From an uncultured Lachnospiraceae bacterium (GTDB lineage: Bacteria; Bacillota; Clostridia; Lachnospirales; Lachnospiraceae): 64,000 nucleotides of DNA. Positions 9,550 through 18,213 of the stretch are shown here, piece after piece. The DNA lies in contig CAJTWM010000006.1 of assembly GCA_910579805.1 (NCBI GenBank), positions 62,001-126,000 on the forward strand, given 5' to 3'. The notes under the pieces are model-generated. The model had not been told where the DNA came from. It did no database searches and saw only the letters and a program-made list of their open reading frames with translations. Both the position numbers and the translations under genes were made by a program. How positions within the stretch are numbered: position 1 is the first letter of the stretch; the number at the start of each line of letters is the position of its first letter.

Positions 9550-10479
9550 CTATACAAGGCCTTTCTTCTTTCTTTCTTCATATCCCGGCTGCTGCTTCAT
9601 ATCCAGTTTGTTTTCAAACATTGCATACTCCGCGTCCGACAGCAGCATATGCAGCGTCTCCTCCACATTCTGCTTATAAACGATCCCAAACGCTATGGAA
9701 GGGGCAAGCCGGGGATCTTCAAACTCCTCGCATCTTTTCTGTACCCGCATACAATACTGCTCCGCTTCTCCCTCTTCCGGTACGGGGATCAGGATATTGA
9801 ACACGTCTCCGTCGCACCGTCCGATGATATACTCCGGCGTCGCCTCCTCTTTTAAGATGGCTGCAATCGCGGCAATCATCCTGTCGCTTTCTTCCTCTCC
9901 GTAAGCATCGTTAAAAAACTTACAGTCGTTGATATTTCCGTTGATCAGGGCGACCGGAACGACCTCCGACCGGTCAAGGACTCTCATCCTGTCCATAAAA
10001 TAAACCTGATTAAATACGCCGGTCAAAAAGTCCTCTTTTTCGATCTGCTTGGTACGGTAATCTTCCCCTACTACTTTTTCTTCCAGCGCGTCCGCGTAAA
10101 AAGCATATTCCTTATGTAAATAAAGTTCTTCCGCAAAAGCGGTAAAGGTAAGAAGATCCTGCTTTATGGCCTTTTTAACAAGCTCCAGCTTTTCTTCTGA
10201 CACTTTCGAGTAATCCACATACGCATGACCAATCGTCCGGTTTGCCACCCGCAGCTTTTCCCCCGGATTTTGTACCACATCCGGCTCAAAATTTTCAAAC
10301 TCTCCTACAAAGACAAACTTTGCTCCATGCCTATCCGTGATGCAGATCTCCGCTCCCGTTAAAGCCGAAAGATTCTCCAGTTTTTTTCTCATATAATCCG
10401 CTGCGAGCAGATTATTGATACTATAGTTTTTGATATTATCTTTAATCCTTTGATCGATCGATTTGATTCCCATCCCCAT
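9550..10479 (-). CDS. GGDEF-like protein with degenerate active site
   Basis: A 309-residue protein. The C-terminal half (about residues 145-290) has a diguanylate cyclase fold pattern: DFLTGVFNQVYF at its start, then GNINDCKFFNDAYG, and SIAFGIV near the end. The catalytic GGDEF loop is replaced by CDGDV, so it is unlikely to make c-di-GMP and may instead bind a nucleotide or act as a sensor. The N-terminal half (about 10-120) resembles a small ligand-sensing domain (LSALTGAEICITDRHG, as in PocR-type domains). It lies alone between trpA and the two-component pair. The role is not known. Confidence 0.7.
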   Translation of the reverse strand: MGMGIKSIDQRIKDNIKNYSINNLLAADYMRKKLENLSALTGAEICITDRHGAKFVFVGEFENFEPDVVQNPGEKLRVANRTIGHAYVDYSKVSEEKLELVKKAIKQDLLTFTAFAEELYLHKEYAFYADALEEKVVGEDYRTKQIEKEDFLTGVFNQVYFMDRMRVLDRSEVVPVALINGNINDCKFFNDAYGEEESDRMIAAIAAILKEEATPEYIIGRCDGDVFNILIPVPEEGEAEQYCMRVQKRCEEFEDPRLAPSIAFGIVYKQNVEETLHMLLSDAEYAMFENKLDMKQQPGYEERKKKGLV

Positions 10480-10620
10480 GTTTTCGCACCCACCTTACCG
10501 TTGACATATTGCTCTCAATCATGGTGCTATTATATCTTTTTTTATTCATTTTGTCCATCCCATTATGACCGTATTTTCCGCCCCCTGCCGTGCTTCTCTC
10601 TGTGCTAGTGCTCTATCCAG

Positions 10621-10655
10621 TTAGAAATTTCACGATCCTTATTTGTATGCCTGCG
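10621..10655 (+). repeat. Partial copy of dispersed repeat DR-A
   Basis: GAAATTTCACGATCC followed by TTATTTGTATGCCTGC closely matches the inner half of the repeat found upstream of trpB (12684-12750) and degV (51905-51975), in the opposite orientation to those copies. It lies between trpA and the GGDEF gene. Confidence 0.55.
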
Positions 10656-10671
10656 CGCAAAATTAAAAATT

Positions 10672-11469
10672 TCACCCTGCGTTTAACTCCGTCTTAAAAG
10701 AGGCGCAGTACTCTTCCGCTTTATCAGGCGCATATCCGCTTTCTTCCATCAGGCGGATAAAATGCGAACCTACAATGCAGCCGTCGATGACTTCCTTCAT
10801 CGGTTCCACATCTTCCGGCGTCCGTATGCCGAATCCCATCATGACCGGAACCTTGCTGTATCTTTTCACCTCTTTTAAATAATTCAGGATGTTTTTGTGA
10901 AAATCGGCGCTTTGTCCCGTAACCCCCATGGAAGACACACAGTAAACAAAGCCTCTCGCCCGTTCCAATACCATAGGCAGCCGTTTTCCCGACACCGGAG
11001 CCACAAGCTGGAGAATGATAGGATAGGCTTCGTCTTTTTCCAAAACCTCCCGTAACTGGAATTGCTCCTCAAAAGGGAGATCCGGAACGATCAGTCCGTC
11101 CACTCCTGCGCTTTTACATTCTTCGGCAAACTCTGCAAGTCCGTAATGGAGTATCGTGTTGAAATACATCATAAACACGATAGGCAGACCGCATCCTTCC
11201 TTTCTGACCTCCTTCACAAGTTTAAAAACTTTTTTCAGATTCGTTCCCTTTAATATGGATTGATAAGAGGCCTCCTGAATCACAGGCCCATCCGCCGTCG
11301 GATCCGAAAACGGGATACCCAGTTCTAAAACATCCAGTCCCGCTTTCTCCTGTGCATGGATCAGTTTTTTGCATCCCTCCATATCGGGGAGTCCCGCCGT
11401 CATATAAGTAATAAACGCTTTTTTCCCGTTTTTCTTTAATTGGTTCATTTTCTCTTCTATCCGATTCAT
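10672..11469 (-). CDS. trpA: Tryptophan synthase alpha subunit
   Basis: A 265-residue TIM-barrel subunit that cleaves indole-3-glycerol phosphate to indole and glyceraldehyde 3-phosphate. Seen: LELGIPFSDPTADGPVIQ with the catalytic glutamate (about residue 47) and aspartate (about 58), GVDGLIVPDLPFEE, and GFGIRTPEDV with the phosphate-binding glycines. Length matches the family. Its ATG overlaps the trpB stop by one base (TGATG), so translation is coupled in a trpBA operon under the upstream T-box. Confidence 0.98.
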   Translation of the reverse strand: MNRIEEKMNQLKKNGKKAFITYMTAGLPDMEGCKKLIHAQEKAGLDVLELGIPFSDPTADGPVIQEASYQSILKGTNLKKVFKLVKEVRKEGCGLPIVFMMYFNTILHYGLAEFAEECKSAGVDGLIVPDLPFEEQFQLREVLEKDEAYPIILQLVAPVSGKRLPMVLERARGFVYCVSSMGVTGQSADFHKNILNYLKEVKRYSKVPVMMGFGIRTPEDVEPMKEVIDGCIVGSHFIRLMEESGYAPDKAEEYCASFKTELNAG

Positions 11470-12674
11470 CAGTTTAAATACTCCTTTCCGTTAAAATAAG
11501 CTTCTATTGTATGAGCGTCCTTATCCCCTCTTCCTGAAAGGCAGACTACAATGGCCTGTTCTTTTGTCATCGTCTCTGCCCTCTTAAATGCATAAGCGAG
11601 CGCGTGGGCGCTTTCGATCGCCGGAATGATCCCCTCCGTTTTACAAAGTTCGGCAAGTGCCGCCATAGCCTCGTCATCCGTGATCGATACATAATTCACT
11701 CTCTTGCTTGCCTTCAGATAAGCATGTTCCGGCCCCACCCCTGGATAATCCAATCCGGCTGAAATGGAATGGGCGATCTGCACGTTCCCGTCCTCGTCCT
11801 GCAGAAGATAAGATTTCATTCCGTGCAATGTTCCCGGATGTCCAAGCGCCATAGCCGAAGCGTGCTTTCCCGTTTCAATCCCAAGTCCTGCCGCCTCTAC
11901 GCCGATCAATTCCACTTCCGGCTCTTCGATAAATTCCGCAAACATACCGATAGAATTAGAACCGCCTCCCACACATGCCATCACCACCTCCGGCAGTCTG
12001 CTTTCCTTTTCCCAAAACTGTCTTTTGGCTTCTTTACTGATCACCCTTTGAAATTCCTTTACGATCTTGGGATAAGGGTACGGGCCTACTGCCGAACCGA
12101 TCACATAAAAAGTATCCTCCGCTTCTTTCGTCCATGCCCGCAATGCCTCATTCGTGGCGTCTTTCAGCGTTTTGCTCCCTGAAGTAACACTGACCACCTT
12201 TGCTCCCAGCATTTCCATACGCATAACGTTTAAATGCTGCCGTTCCATATCCTCCTCTCCCATATAAACGGTACACTCCATATGAAAGAGCGCCGCCCCC
12301 GTGGCCGTCGCCACTCCGTGCTGCCCCGCTCCGGTCTCCGCGATCACTTTGGTCTTTCCCATTCTTTTTGCCAAAAGAAGCTGCCCGATCACATTGTTGA
12401 TCTTATGAGCTCCCGTATGGTTCAGATCTTCCCTTTTCAAATAAATTTTCGTACCGTACTTTTCCGACAGCCTTTCCGCAAGATAGAGCGGCGTTTCCCG
12501 TCCTACATATTCTTTCAGGTAATAGTCGTATTCTTTCATAAAGTCCTTATCCTTGACGGCCGCTTCAAATGCAAGATCCAACTCCTCCAACGTATTCATC
12601 AGGGATTCCGATACATACTGTCCTCCAAACTCTCCATAATAAGTCTTTTTTCTTTGTTTTTCTACATTTTCCAT
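11469..12674 (-). CDS. trpB: Tryptophan synthase beta subunit
   Basis: A 401-residue PLP enzyme that condenses indole with serine to give tryptophan. It carries GEFGGQYVSESLM, the PLP-lysine context NHTGAHKINN (about residues 80-89), the phosphate-binding CVGGGSNS loop, and the GRGDKD C-terminal motif. The start at 12674 was chosen because GGAGG lies five bases upstream; a longer frame would begin inside the dispersed repeat. Only trpB and trpA are present here; the rest of the pathway must lie elsewhere or indole is salvaged. Confidence 0.98.
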   Translation of the reverse strand: MENVEKQRKKTYYGEFGGQYVSESLMNTLEELDLAFEAAVKDKDFMKEYDYYLKEYVGRETPLYLAERLSEKYGTKIYLKREDLNHTGAHKINNVIGQLLLAKRMGKTKVIAETGAGQHGVATATGAALFHMECTVYMGEEDMERQHLNVMRMEMLGAKVVSVTSGSKTLKDATNEALRAWTKEAEDTFYVIGSAVGPYPYPKIVKEFQRVISKEAKRQFWEKESRLPEVVMACVGGGSNSIGMFAEFIEEPEVELIGVEAAGLGIETGKHASAMALGHPGTLHGMKSYLLQDEDGNVQIAHSISAGLDYPGVGPEHAYLKASKRVNYVSITDDEAMAALAELCKTEGIIPAIESAHALAYAFKRAETMTKEQAIVVCLSGRGDKDAHTIEAYFNGKEYLN

Positions 12675-12683
12675 ACTAACCTC

Positions 12684-12750
12684 CATCTGCCTGCTCCAAC
12701 AGGCGTACAAATCAGGATCGGGAAATTTCCGATTTCACGCTGAAATAGCA
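12684..12750 (-). repeat. Dispersed repeat DR-A upstream of trpB
   Basis: This stretch matches the one at 51905-51975 over roughly 60 bp (CAGGCAGATGG, GATCCTGATTTGTA, GAAATTT, GTGAAAT in order on the minus strand). Its downstream edge, TGGAGGTTA, provides the trpB Shine-Dalgarno sequence. Confidence 0.65.
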
Positions 12751-12833
12751 AATTGTAAAATCTTTGATTTTTCAATCTGCTCTCCTTCCTGCTTTTGTTT
12801 CCGACATTTTACCAGAAACCTTTACCCTGCAAT

Positions 12834-13181
12834 AAAAAAAGCACCCCATTGAAATCTTCCTAAAAGGGACGTATTTCAACGCGGTGCCACCCTGCTTCTC
12901 AATCTGACCGGACGGGCCTGCACATAAAAAGGCACTTTCCTAATCGGAAAGTGCCTGCCACCAATCATCTTGACTCTTTACGGATACGGAATCTCTTCGA
13001 TATCCTCCTCTTTTAACGTTGAGGAAACGGCGCAGACTACTAAGAAATCCGTTCATCCGGCATCTCACAAACCCATTCCCATATGCGTCCCATATCTGCT
13101 CACACCAGCCGCAGACTCTCTGTCATGTTCCATCAAATGGTACTCTTTTTGCTCATCGACTTTGCTGTTATTTTTAAATTA
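12834..13181 (-). promoter_or_regulatory. T-box riboswitch leader (tRNA-Trp) for trpBA
   Basis: On the minus strand the leader shows the T-box core sequence AGGGTGGCACCGCG (12880-12893), a Stem I with AGAGAGTCTGCGGCTGGTG, and a likely specifier loop GAATGGGT whose TGG codon (13073-13075) names tryptophan. The leader ends in a terminator whose 3' arm reads ATTTCAATGGGGTGC followed by a T run (about 12834-12880). Uncharged tRNA-Trp should pair with the UGG specifier and the GGTGGCACC bulge to stop termination and turn on trpBA. Confidence 0.9.
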
Positions 13182-13186
13182 GTGAT

Positions 13187-13216
13187 ACTATAGCATAAAG
13201 ATTACGATTTTGTCAA
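13187..13216 (-). promoter_or_regulatory. Promoter of the trpBA T-box transcript
   Basis: TTGACA (13211-13216) and TATAGT (13187-13192) on the minus strand are 18 bp apart, a near-consensus housekeeping promoter just upstream of the T-box leader. Confidence 0.75.
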
Positions 13217-13278
13217 CAAATTTTTCTTGACATTTCCGTGACTTTTTCAAAATGACTTTTCAAAACCGTTATCTCCGC

Positions 13279-16200
13279 TTATTTTTCTGTGCCTTTTTTC
13301 TTTTTGACAACTACCAAAATGACTATTATGCAAACTGCAACGACTGCCGCTACCACGCCTGCGATCAGCATGACAGAATTCGATGAAGCGTTGTTTTGGC
13401 TCTCTACGTTCTGTCCCGACGTCTGTGCTGCGCTTTCGCCTTCCTCCGCCTTCTGTGTACCGGTTCCTGCTCCCTTGATCAGTACCATAGCGGAAACGCC
13501 TTCTACCTGTGCCGTACCGCTGGCTGTTCCGAGAACCTCGCATCCGGCCTTTTCGCCATTTACATAAATCTCCCATTCTCCTTCCGGAAGGGATACGTTT
13601 ACGGCATCTTTGTTGGCATTATAGATCACGCAGATCTCATCGGCTGTTTCACCGTTGGGCTTATTCGCGATGGTATAAGCTACTACGTTAGGATCCAGTC
13701 CTTCCATAAAAGTAATATTTTCTTTGATCTCTTCCGCCGTTGTCATACGGAAAGCGCCGTGCGCCTTACGGAAAGCGATCAGACCTTTATAGTATTCGTA
13801 TACGTCCATGACGTTGCCTTTGGCGTACCATTTAATACTGTTAGTCGCATCCGGCGAAGCATAACTGTTTTCGTCAAAAGCGCCGGCCGTTGTCTGGGAC
13901 GGCTTCGTCCTTAACATCTCTTCGCCTGCCAGCATAAAGGGAACTCCCTGCGATGTAAATACGATCGCGCTGGAAAGTTTGTTCATTTTGACCAGATCTT
14001 CTTTTGCCGCATCCGCATTGGAGATCGATAATTTATCCCAAAGCGTCAAATTATCATGGCAGGATGCATAGTTGATACTCTGTCCCGGCTGTCCTGACCA
14101 GAAGTTGTCACTTTTGTCATGTTTGCTTATATCTACCTGCGGATGCTCGGTAGCGCCTACGACGCTGAATTTAATGCTTTCTTCCATACCTTCTTTGCCC
14201 GCTGCAAATCCGGTGTCGTATGCGTCAAATACATTTCCTCTGATACCGTCTCTGATATCGTCGCTGAATGCTCCGACTCTGTCTAACTGATAAGTATGAT
14301 TTTTTGTCGCCTGTAACTCTGAATCAATGGCTGCGTCGCCGCTGGTCCAGCCCTCTCCGTATATAATAATAGACGGATCTACCTCGTCAAGAGCCTTTCT
14401 GATCTCTGACATCGTCTCCAGATCATGGACTCCCATAAGGTCAAAACGGAAACCGTCGATATGATATTCCTCTGCCCAATAGACTACCGATTCAACCATA
14501 TATTTACGCATCATGGCGCGTTCCGAAGCCGTTTCGTTACCACAGCCCGACGCGTTGGAATAACTGTCGCCTACTTTTCTGTAATAATAATCCGGCACTG
14601 TCTTTTGGAACCAGGAATCCGCCGTATTGTAAGTATGGTTATATACCACGTCCATTACCACACGGATACCGTTTTCATGGAGGGTCTGAATCATCTGCTT
14701 CATTTCTTTTACACGCACTTCGCCATTGTAAGGATCCGTGCTGTAAGAACCTTCCGGAATGTTATAGTTTTTCGGATCGTATCCCCAGTTGAACTGATCG
14801 GAATCCAATTTACTTTCATCTACGGTCGCATAATCGTAACTGGGAAGGATCTGTACATGAGTAATCCCCAAATCCTTCATGTGGTCAAGTCCTGTAGGAA
14901 GTCCTTCGCCGTTTACCGTTCCGGTCTCCGTCAGACCCAGAAACTTACCCTTATTTTCAATATGTGCCGAGGAATCAGACGACAGATCCCTGACATGCAG
15001 TTCGTAGATCACGGCGTCCGTTGCGTTTATAAATTCAGGACGTGCGTCCGACTCAAAACCTTCCGGATCCGTCGTATCCAGATCAATGACCATACCTCTG
15101 TTTCCGTTCACGCCGGCAGTCCTTGCATAAAGATCCACTACTTCATTTACGACATCGCCGTTTTTGATCGTGTAAGTATAATATACTCCGTTTAAATCGC
15201 CTTCTTTTTCACACACCCATGTGCCTTTTTCATCTGCCTGCATGGGCAGCGTTTCGATCAGGTCCGTTGTAACTTCCGCGTCTCCCCCTTCGTACAGGTT
15301 TAAGGACACTTCCGAAGCAAGCGGCGCCCATACTCTGAATTTGGTGCTTTCCTTACTGTAAACCGCTCCCAGATCGTCTCCCTCATAAGAAAATGCTTCG
15401 TCAAAAAATGCGGAACCAATCACTTTTCTCATGGAAACCTGACAGCCTTCGTATTCTTCTCTCGTAACGGTATAGGATTTCGCCAGATCCAGCTCTTTTT
15501 CCATGATCAGACAGGCTGATTTTCCGTTCTGTCCTTCTCCTGCCTTAATTTCGCTGACCGTATAAGCAGTTCCTTCGTCGTCCGTCACGCTGAACCTGCC
15601 TGCTTCTTCCTGATCTGAAACGTCGATCGCTTTAGAAAGGGTAACAAAAATCTGCTCCGTAGTCTCTCCGAAATAAGCGTCGGCTATCACCGGACCTAAA
15701 TTTACCTCTGCCTTATCATACCAAACCGTTGGATTTCCCTCTACAATGTAAACGTCAAGTACCTTTCCGTCCGCTTTCGTCAAGTCGATCTGTCTGGAAA
15801 CGGCTGCGTCCATCTCTCCGTTTTGCAAGATTTGAATCCCCGCAGTCTCTACGCCTTCCTCAGGCATAAATCCTATATGGAAGACCGCACCGTAGCTGTC
15901 TTTTTCCGTGAGAGGATAGCTGCCCCCCGCGCCTTCTCCCAGCCACGCGTTCGCCTCTAATGTTTCACCATCATAGGTTTCGTCAAAGTTGTAATAATGT
16001 ACGTTCAGCTTCAGCGCGTCCGCTTCTTCATAAAGCTTGATCCTCGCTTCGTCCAACGCCGCATAGTCAAAGACTTCCGCCCCTTCGGGAGCCTCCGTTG
16101 CAAATTCCGCTTCACCGCTTGTCAGCCAGATCTCAACCACCTCCTTGTCAATCGTAACAAAGCGGTCGTCGCTGACGTCTTTGTCCTCCCATTCGTTCAG

Positions 16201-16479
16201 TCTGACAATAAAACCGATTTTGGACGGGGAATTATTGCTTTGATAAACGGCTACCTGCCCAAAGGAATCGCTTCCGTCAAAAGACACCTGCTGTCCGTCT
16301 TTTCCCTCCTCCCATATCCATAAATTCCAGCCTTCGTAATTGTTGTCGCTTCTGCCGCCATAATGGATGATCAGCGTTGTACCTGCCGCATAGGCTGTCA
16401 TGCTCGGCACAAATCCTGCTGCTACTGTCAGTACCATCATCCATATCGCCATAAATCCTGCAGTAATTTTCTTTCTCAT
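13279..16479 (-). CDS. Secreted, membrane-anchored type I pullulanase
   Basis: A 1066-residue extracellular GH13 pullulanase that cuts alpha-1,6 branches in pullulan and limit dextrins. Order: signal peptide (RKKITAGFMAIWMMVL...AYA), a CBM41 starch-binding module (GWNLWIWEEG) and probably a second related module, a CBM48-type beta-sandwich (SKESTKFRVWAPLASEV), then the GH13 barrel with VMDVVYNHT, the nucleophile in GFRFDLMGVHD, the acid/base glutamate in IIYGEGW and SCHDNLTLWDK. After a C-terminal beta domain come a Gln/Ser/Asn linker, one membrane span (about residues 1037-1060) and a KKKKGTEK tail, so it is anchored rather than released. The ATG at 16479 places the signal peptide directly at the N-terminus. 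It probably feeds starch-derived maltodextrins to the cell. Confidence 0.93.
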   Translation of the reverse strand: MRKKITAGFMAIWMMVLTVAAGFVPSMTAYAAGTTLIIHYGGRSDNNYEGWNLWIWEEGKDGQQVSFDGSDSFGQVAVYQSNNSPSKIGFIVRLNEWEDKDVSDDRFVTIDKEVVEIWLTSGEAEFATEAPEGAEVFDYAALDEARIKLYEEADALKLNVHYYNFDETYDGETLEANAWLGEGAGGSYPLTEKDSYGAVFHIGFMPEEGVETAGIQILQNGEMDAAVSRQIDLTKADGKVLDVYIVEGNPTVWYDKAEVNLGPVIADAYFGETTEQIFVTLSKAIDVSDQEEAGRFSVTDDEGTAYTVSEIKAGEGQNGKSACLIMEKELDLAKSYTVTREEYEGCQVSMRKVIGSAFFDEAFSYEGDDLGAVYSKESTKFRVWAPLASEVSLNLYEGGDAEVTTDLIETLPMQADEKGTWVCEKEGDLNGVYYTYTIKNGDVVNEVVDLYARTAGVNGNRGMVIDLDTTDPEGFESDARPEFINATDAVIYELHVRDLSSDSSAHIENKGKFLGLTETGTVNGEGLPTGLDHMKDLGITHVQILPSYDYATVDESKLDSDQFNWGYDPKNYNIPEGSYSTDPYNGEVRVKEMKQMIQTLHENGIRVVMDVVYNHTYNTADSWFQKTVPDYYYRKVGDSYSNASGCGNETASERAMMRKYMVESVVYWAEEYHIDGFRFDLMGVHDLETMSEIRKALDEVDPSIIIYGEGWTSGDAAIDSELQATKNHTYQLDRVGAFSDDIRDGIRGNVFDAYDTGFAAGKEGMEESIKFSVVGATEHPQVDISKHDKSDNFWSGQPGQSINYASCHDNLTLWDKLSISNADAAKEDLVKMNKLSSAIVFTSQGVPFMLAGEEMLRTKPSQTTAGAFDENSYASPDATNSIKWYAKGNVMDVYEYYKGLIAFRKAHGAFRMTTAEEIKENITFMEGLDPNVVAYTIANKPNGETADEICVIYNANKDAVNVSLPEGEWEIYVNGEKAGCEVLGTASGTAQVEGVSAMVLIKGAGTGTQKAEEGESAAQTSGQNVESQNNASSNSVMLIAGVVAAVVAVCIIVILVVVKKKKGTEK

Positions 16480-16539
16480 ATCTATAACCCTGCTCCTTTC
16501 TCGGCGTGCAAATCCGTACCCTTTACGGTATACAGGCAA

Positions 16540-16935
16540 GATTGGGCTTGGGAAAAACTAAAAAACCTAAAAATGTCCGCTCCGGCTCGTGTACTTTGGC
16601 ACGCGTATCAATCAGGGGAGGCAAAATAGTTTCCCTCTTTTTCTATTCCCCGACAGCTATATTATAGCACCCCTTGTCACTTCAGTCTAAATAAATTTTC
16701 GTATTTTTTCGTAAAAATTAATTTTATGTTTTTGTATAAAATCAACAATAATACGGCTTGTCAAATTTTTGATTGAAAAGATTTTTATCTTATGGTATTT
16801 TTAGGAAGAAAAACGGAAATTCTATATCCTATAACAAACTCGGTAAACCGAGCCAAAAAACGAAGAAAGAAATGAAAAAGTAAACTTTCGGGCACCGGTT
16901 CCTATGCGTGCCGAAATGGAGAAATGGAGTACACT
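16540..16935. other. Divergent intergenic region between pullulanase and yeiH
   Basis: About 400 bp of largely AT-rich sequence between divergent genes, so it must hold both promoters. Near yeiH there are two small hairpins in the leader: CTCGG/CCGAG with a TAAA loop (16839-16852) and TTTCGGGCAC/GTGCCGAAA (16887-16916), the second ending just before the yeiH ribosome binding site. I do not recognise a known riboswitch. Confidence 0.5.
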
Positions 16936-17964
16936 ATGGATTTTATAAAAAACAGTTATAAAGGTTTTCTGCTCTGCCTTGTCATTGCCGTTCCGTCATG
17001 GTTTTTAGGGGCTCTCTTCCCCATCGTCGGCGGTCCTGTCATTGCCATTCTGGCAGGCATGGTCATTACCATGTTTCTGAAAAACAAGGAGGGATTAGAG
17101 GCCGGTATCAAATTCACTTCCAAGAAAGTCCTGCAATATGCCGTTGTTCTTCTTGGTTTCGGACTCAACTTAAGCGTTATTTTAGAAACCGGAAAACAAT
17201 CGCTGCCAATCATCCTTGCCACCATTTCCATTTCCCTTATCATCGCCTTTATCCTGCATAAAGCAATGCGGATTCCCGGAAATATTTCCACACTGGTAGG
17301 GGTTGGTTCCTCAATCTGCGGCGGTTCTGCCATTGCGGCGACTGCACCGGTGATCGACGCGGACGACGAAGAGGTGGCGCAGGCAATTTCCGTTATTTTC
17401 TTTTTTAACGTGCTTGCGGCCATTATTTTTCCACACTTAGGCTCGTTGCTTAGTTTTTCTACTACAAGCGGCGATGCTTTCGGTATTTTTGCGGGTACGG
17501 CTGTCAATGACACCTCCTCCGTTACCGCCGCCGCCTCTACATGGGACAATATGTGGAATCTCGGCTCCACAACCTTGGACAAAGCCGTTACCGTTAAATT
17601 AACAAGAACCCTCGCTATCATTCCGATCGCTTTGGTCCTTGCCTTTTTAAGAACGAGAAGATCAAATGAAGACGGGAATAAAGTAGACTTTAAGAAGATC
17701 TTCCCTTTCTTTATCCTCTACTTTATCCTCGCCTCTGTTATTACCACGATCGCAGTAAAATGCGGCATACCGCTGTCCTTTTTCACCCCTTTTAAGGATC
17801 TGAGCAAGTTTCTCATCGTCCTCGCCATGGCGGCTATCGGGCTGAATACCGACATCGTAAAGCTGGTCAAGACCGGCGGGAAACCCCTTATCATGGGACT
17901 ATGCTGTTGGATTGGCATTACTTTGGTAAGCCTGATCCTCCAATCTGCCATGGGTATTTGGTAG
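16936..17964 (+). CDS. YeiH/UPF0324 family putative sulfate exporter
   Basis: A 342-residue integral membrane protein with about ten hydrophobic segments. The family signatures are GPVIAILAGMV near the N-terminus, KVLQYAVVLLGFGLNL, VGVGSSICGGSAIAATAPVI and GTAVNDTSSVTAA, then ALIGLNTD-like AAIGLNTDIVKLV near the end. Members are annotated as putative sulfate exporters (YeiH, PSE family), but transport has been shown for few. The start at 16936 was preferred over an ATG 12 bp upstream because GGAG sits at the right distance only for it. A leader with two hairpins precedes it. Confidence 0.9.
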   Translation: MDFIKNSYKGFLLCLVIAVPSWFLGALFPIVGGPVIAILAGMVITMFLKNKEGLEAGIKFTSKKVLQYAVVLLGFGLNLSVILETGKQSLPIILATISISLIIAFILHKAMRIPGNISTLVGVGSSICGGSAIAATAPVIDADDEEVAQAISVIFFFNVLAAIIFPHLGSLLSFSTTSGDAFGIFAGTAVNDTSSVTAAASTWDNMWNLGSTTLDKAVTVKLTRTLAIIPIALVLAFLRTRRSNEDGNKVDFKKIFPFFILYFILASVITTIAVKCGIPLSFFTPFKDLSKFLIVLAMAAIGLNTDIVKLVKTGGKPLIMGLCCWIGITLVSLILQSAMGIW

Positions 17965-17983
17965 TTTAGGCGTCCTTGGCCGC

Positions 17984-18166
17984 CTAACAAGTGAATCCTT
18001 TTTCAAAAGTAACCCTCGTTCGGATACTGGAATTAGGGAAAAACAAAACGACGCTTTTTCCCTCAAGAAAACCGTTATATTTTCCGTCGCCGATTTCGTC
18101 CGCAATCCGGAAAATCTCATGGATCTCTTCCGGCTGCAGGTCAGTCAGCCTGATCAGATTTTTCAT
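17984..18166 (-). pseudogene. N-terminal fragment of a carbamoyltransferase (OTC-like)
   Basis: A 60-residue frame with a good ribosome binding site. It reads like the start of ornithine or a related carbamoyltransferase: LIRLTDLQPEEIHEIFRIAD followed by the carbamoyl-phosphate site SIRTRVTFEKG (normally S-T-R-T-R-x-S-F-E). The frame stops right after that motif and the remaining roughly 240 residues of the family are absent. It lies between the 3' ends of yeiH and porB and is probably a deletion remnant. Confidence 0.75.
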
Positions 18167-18213
18167 GTAAATCCGTCCTTTCTTTCATTTTCCGGTCTTT
18201 TCCGATTTAGCCC

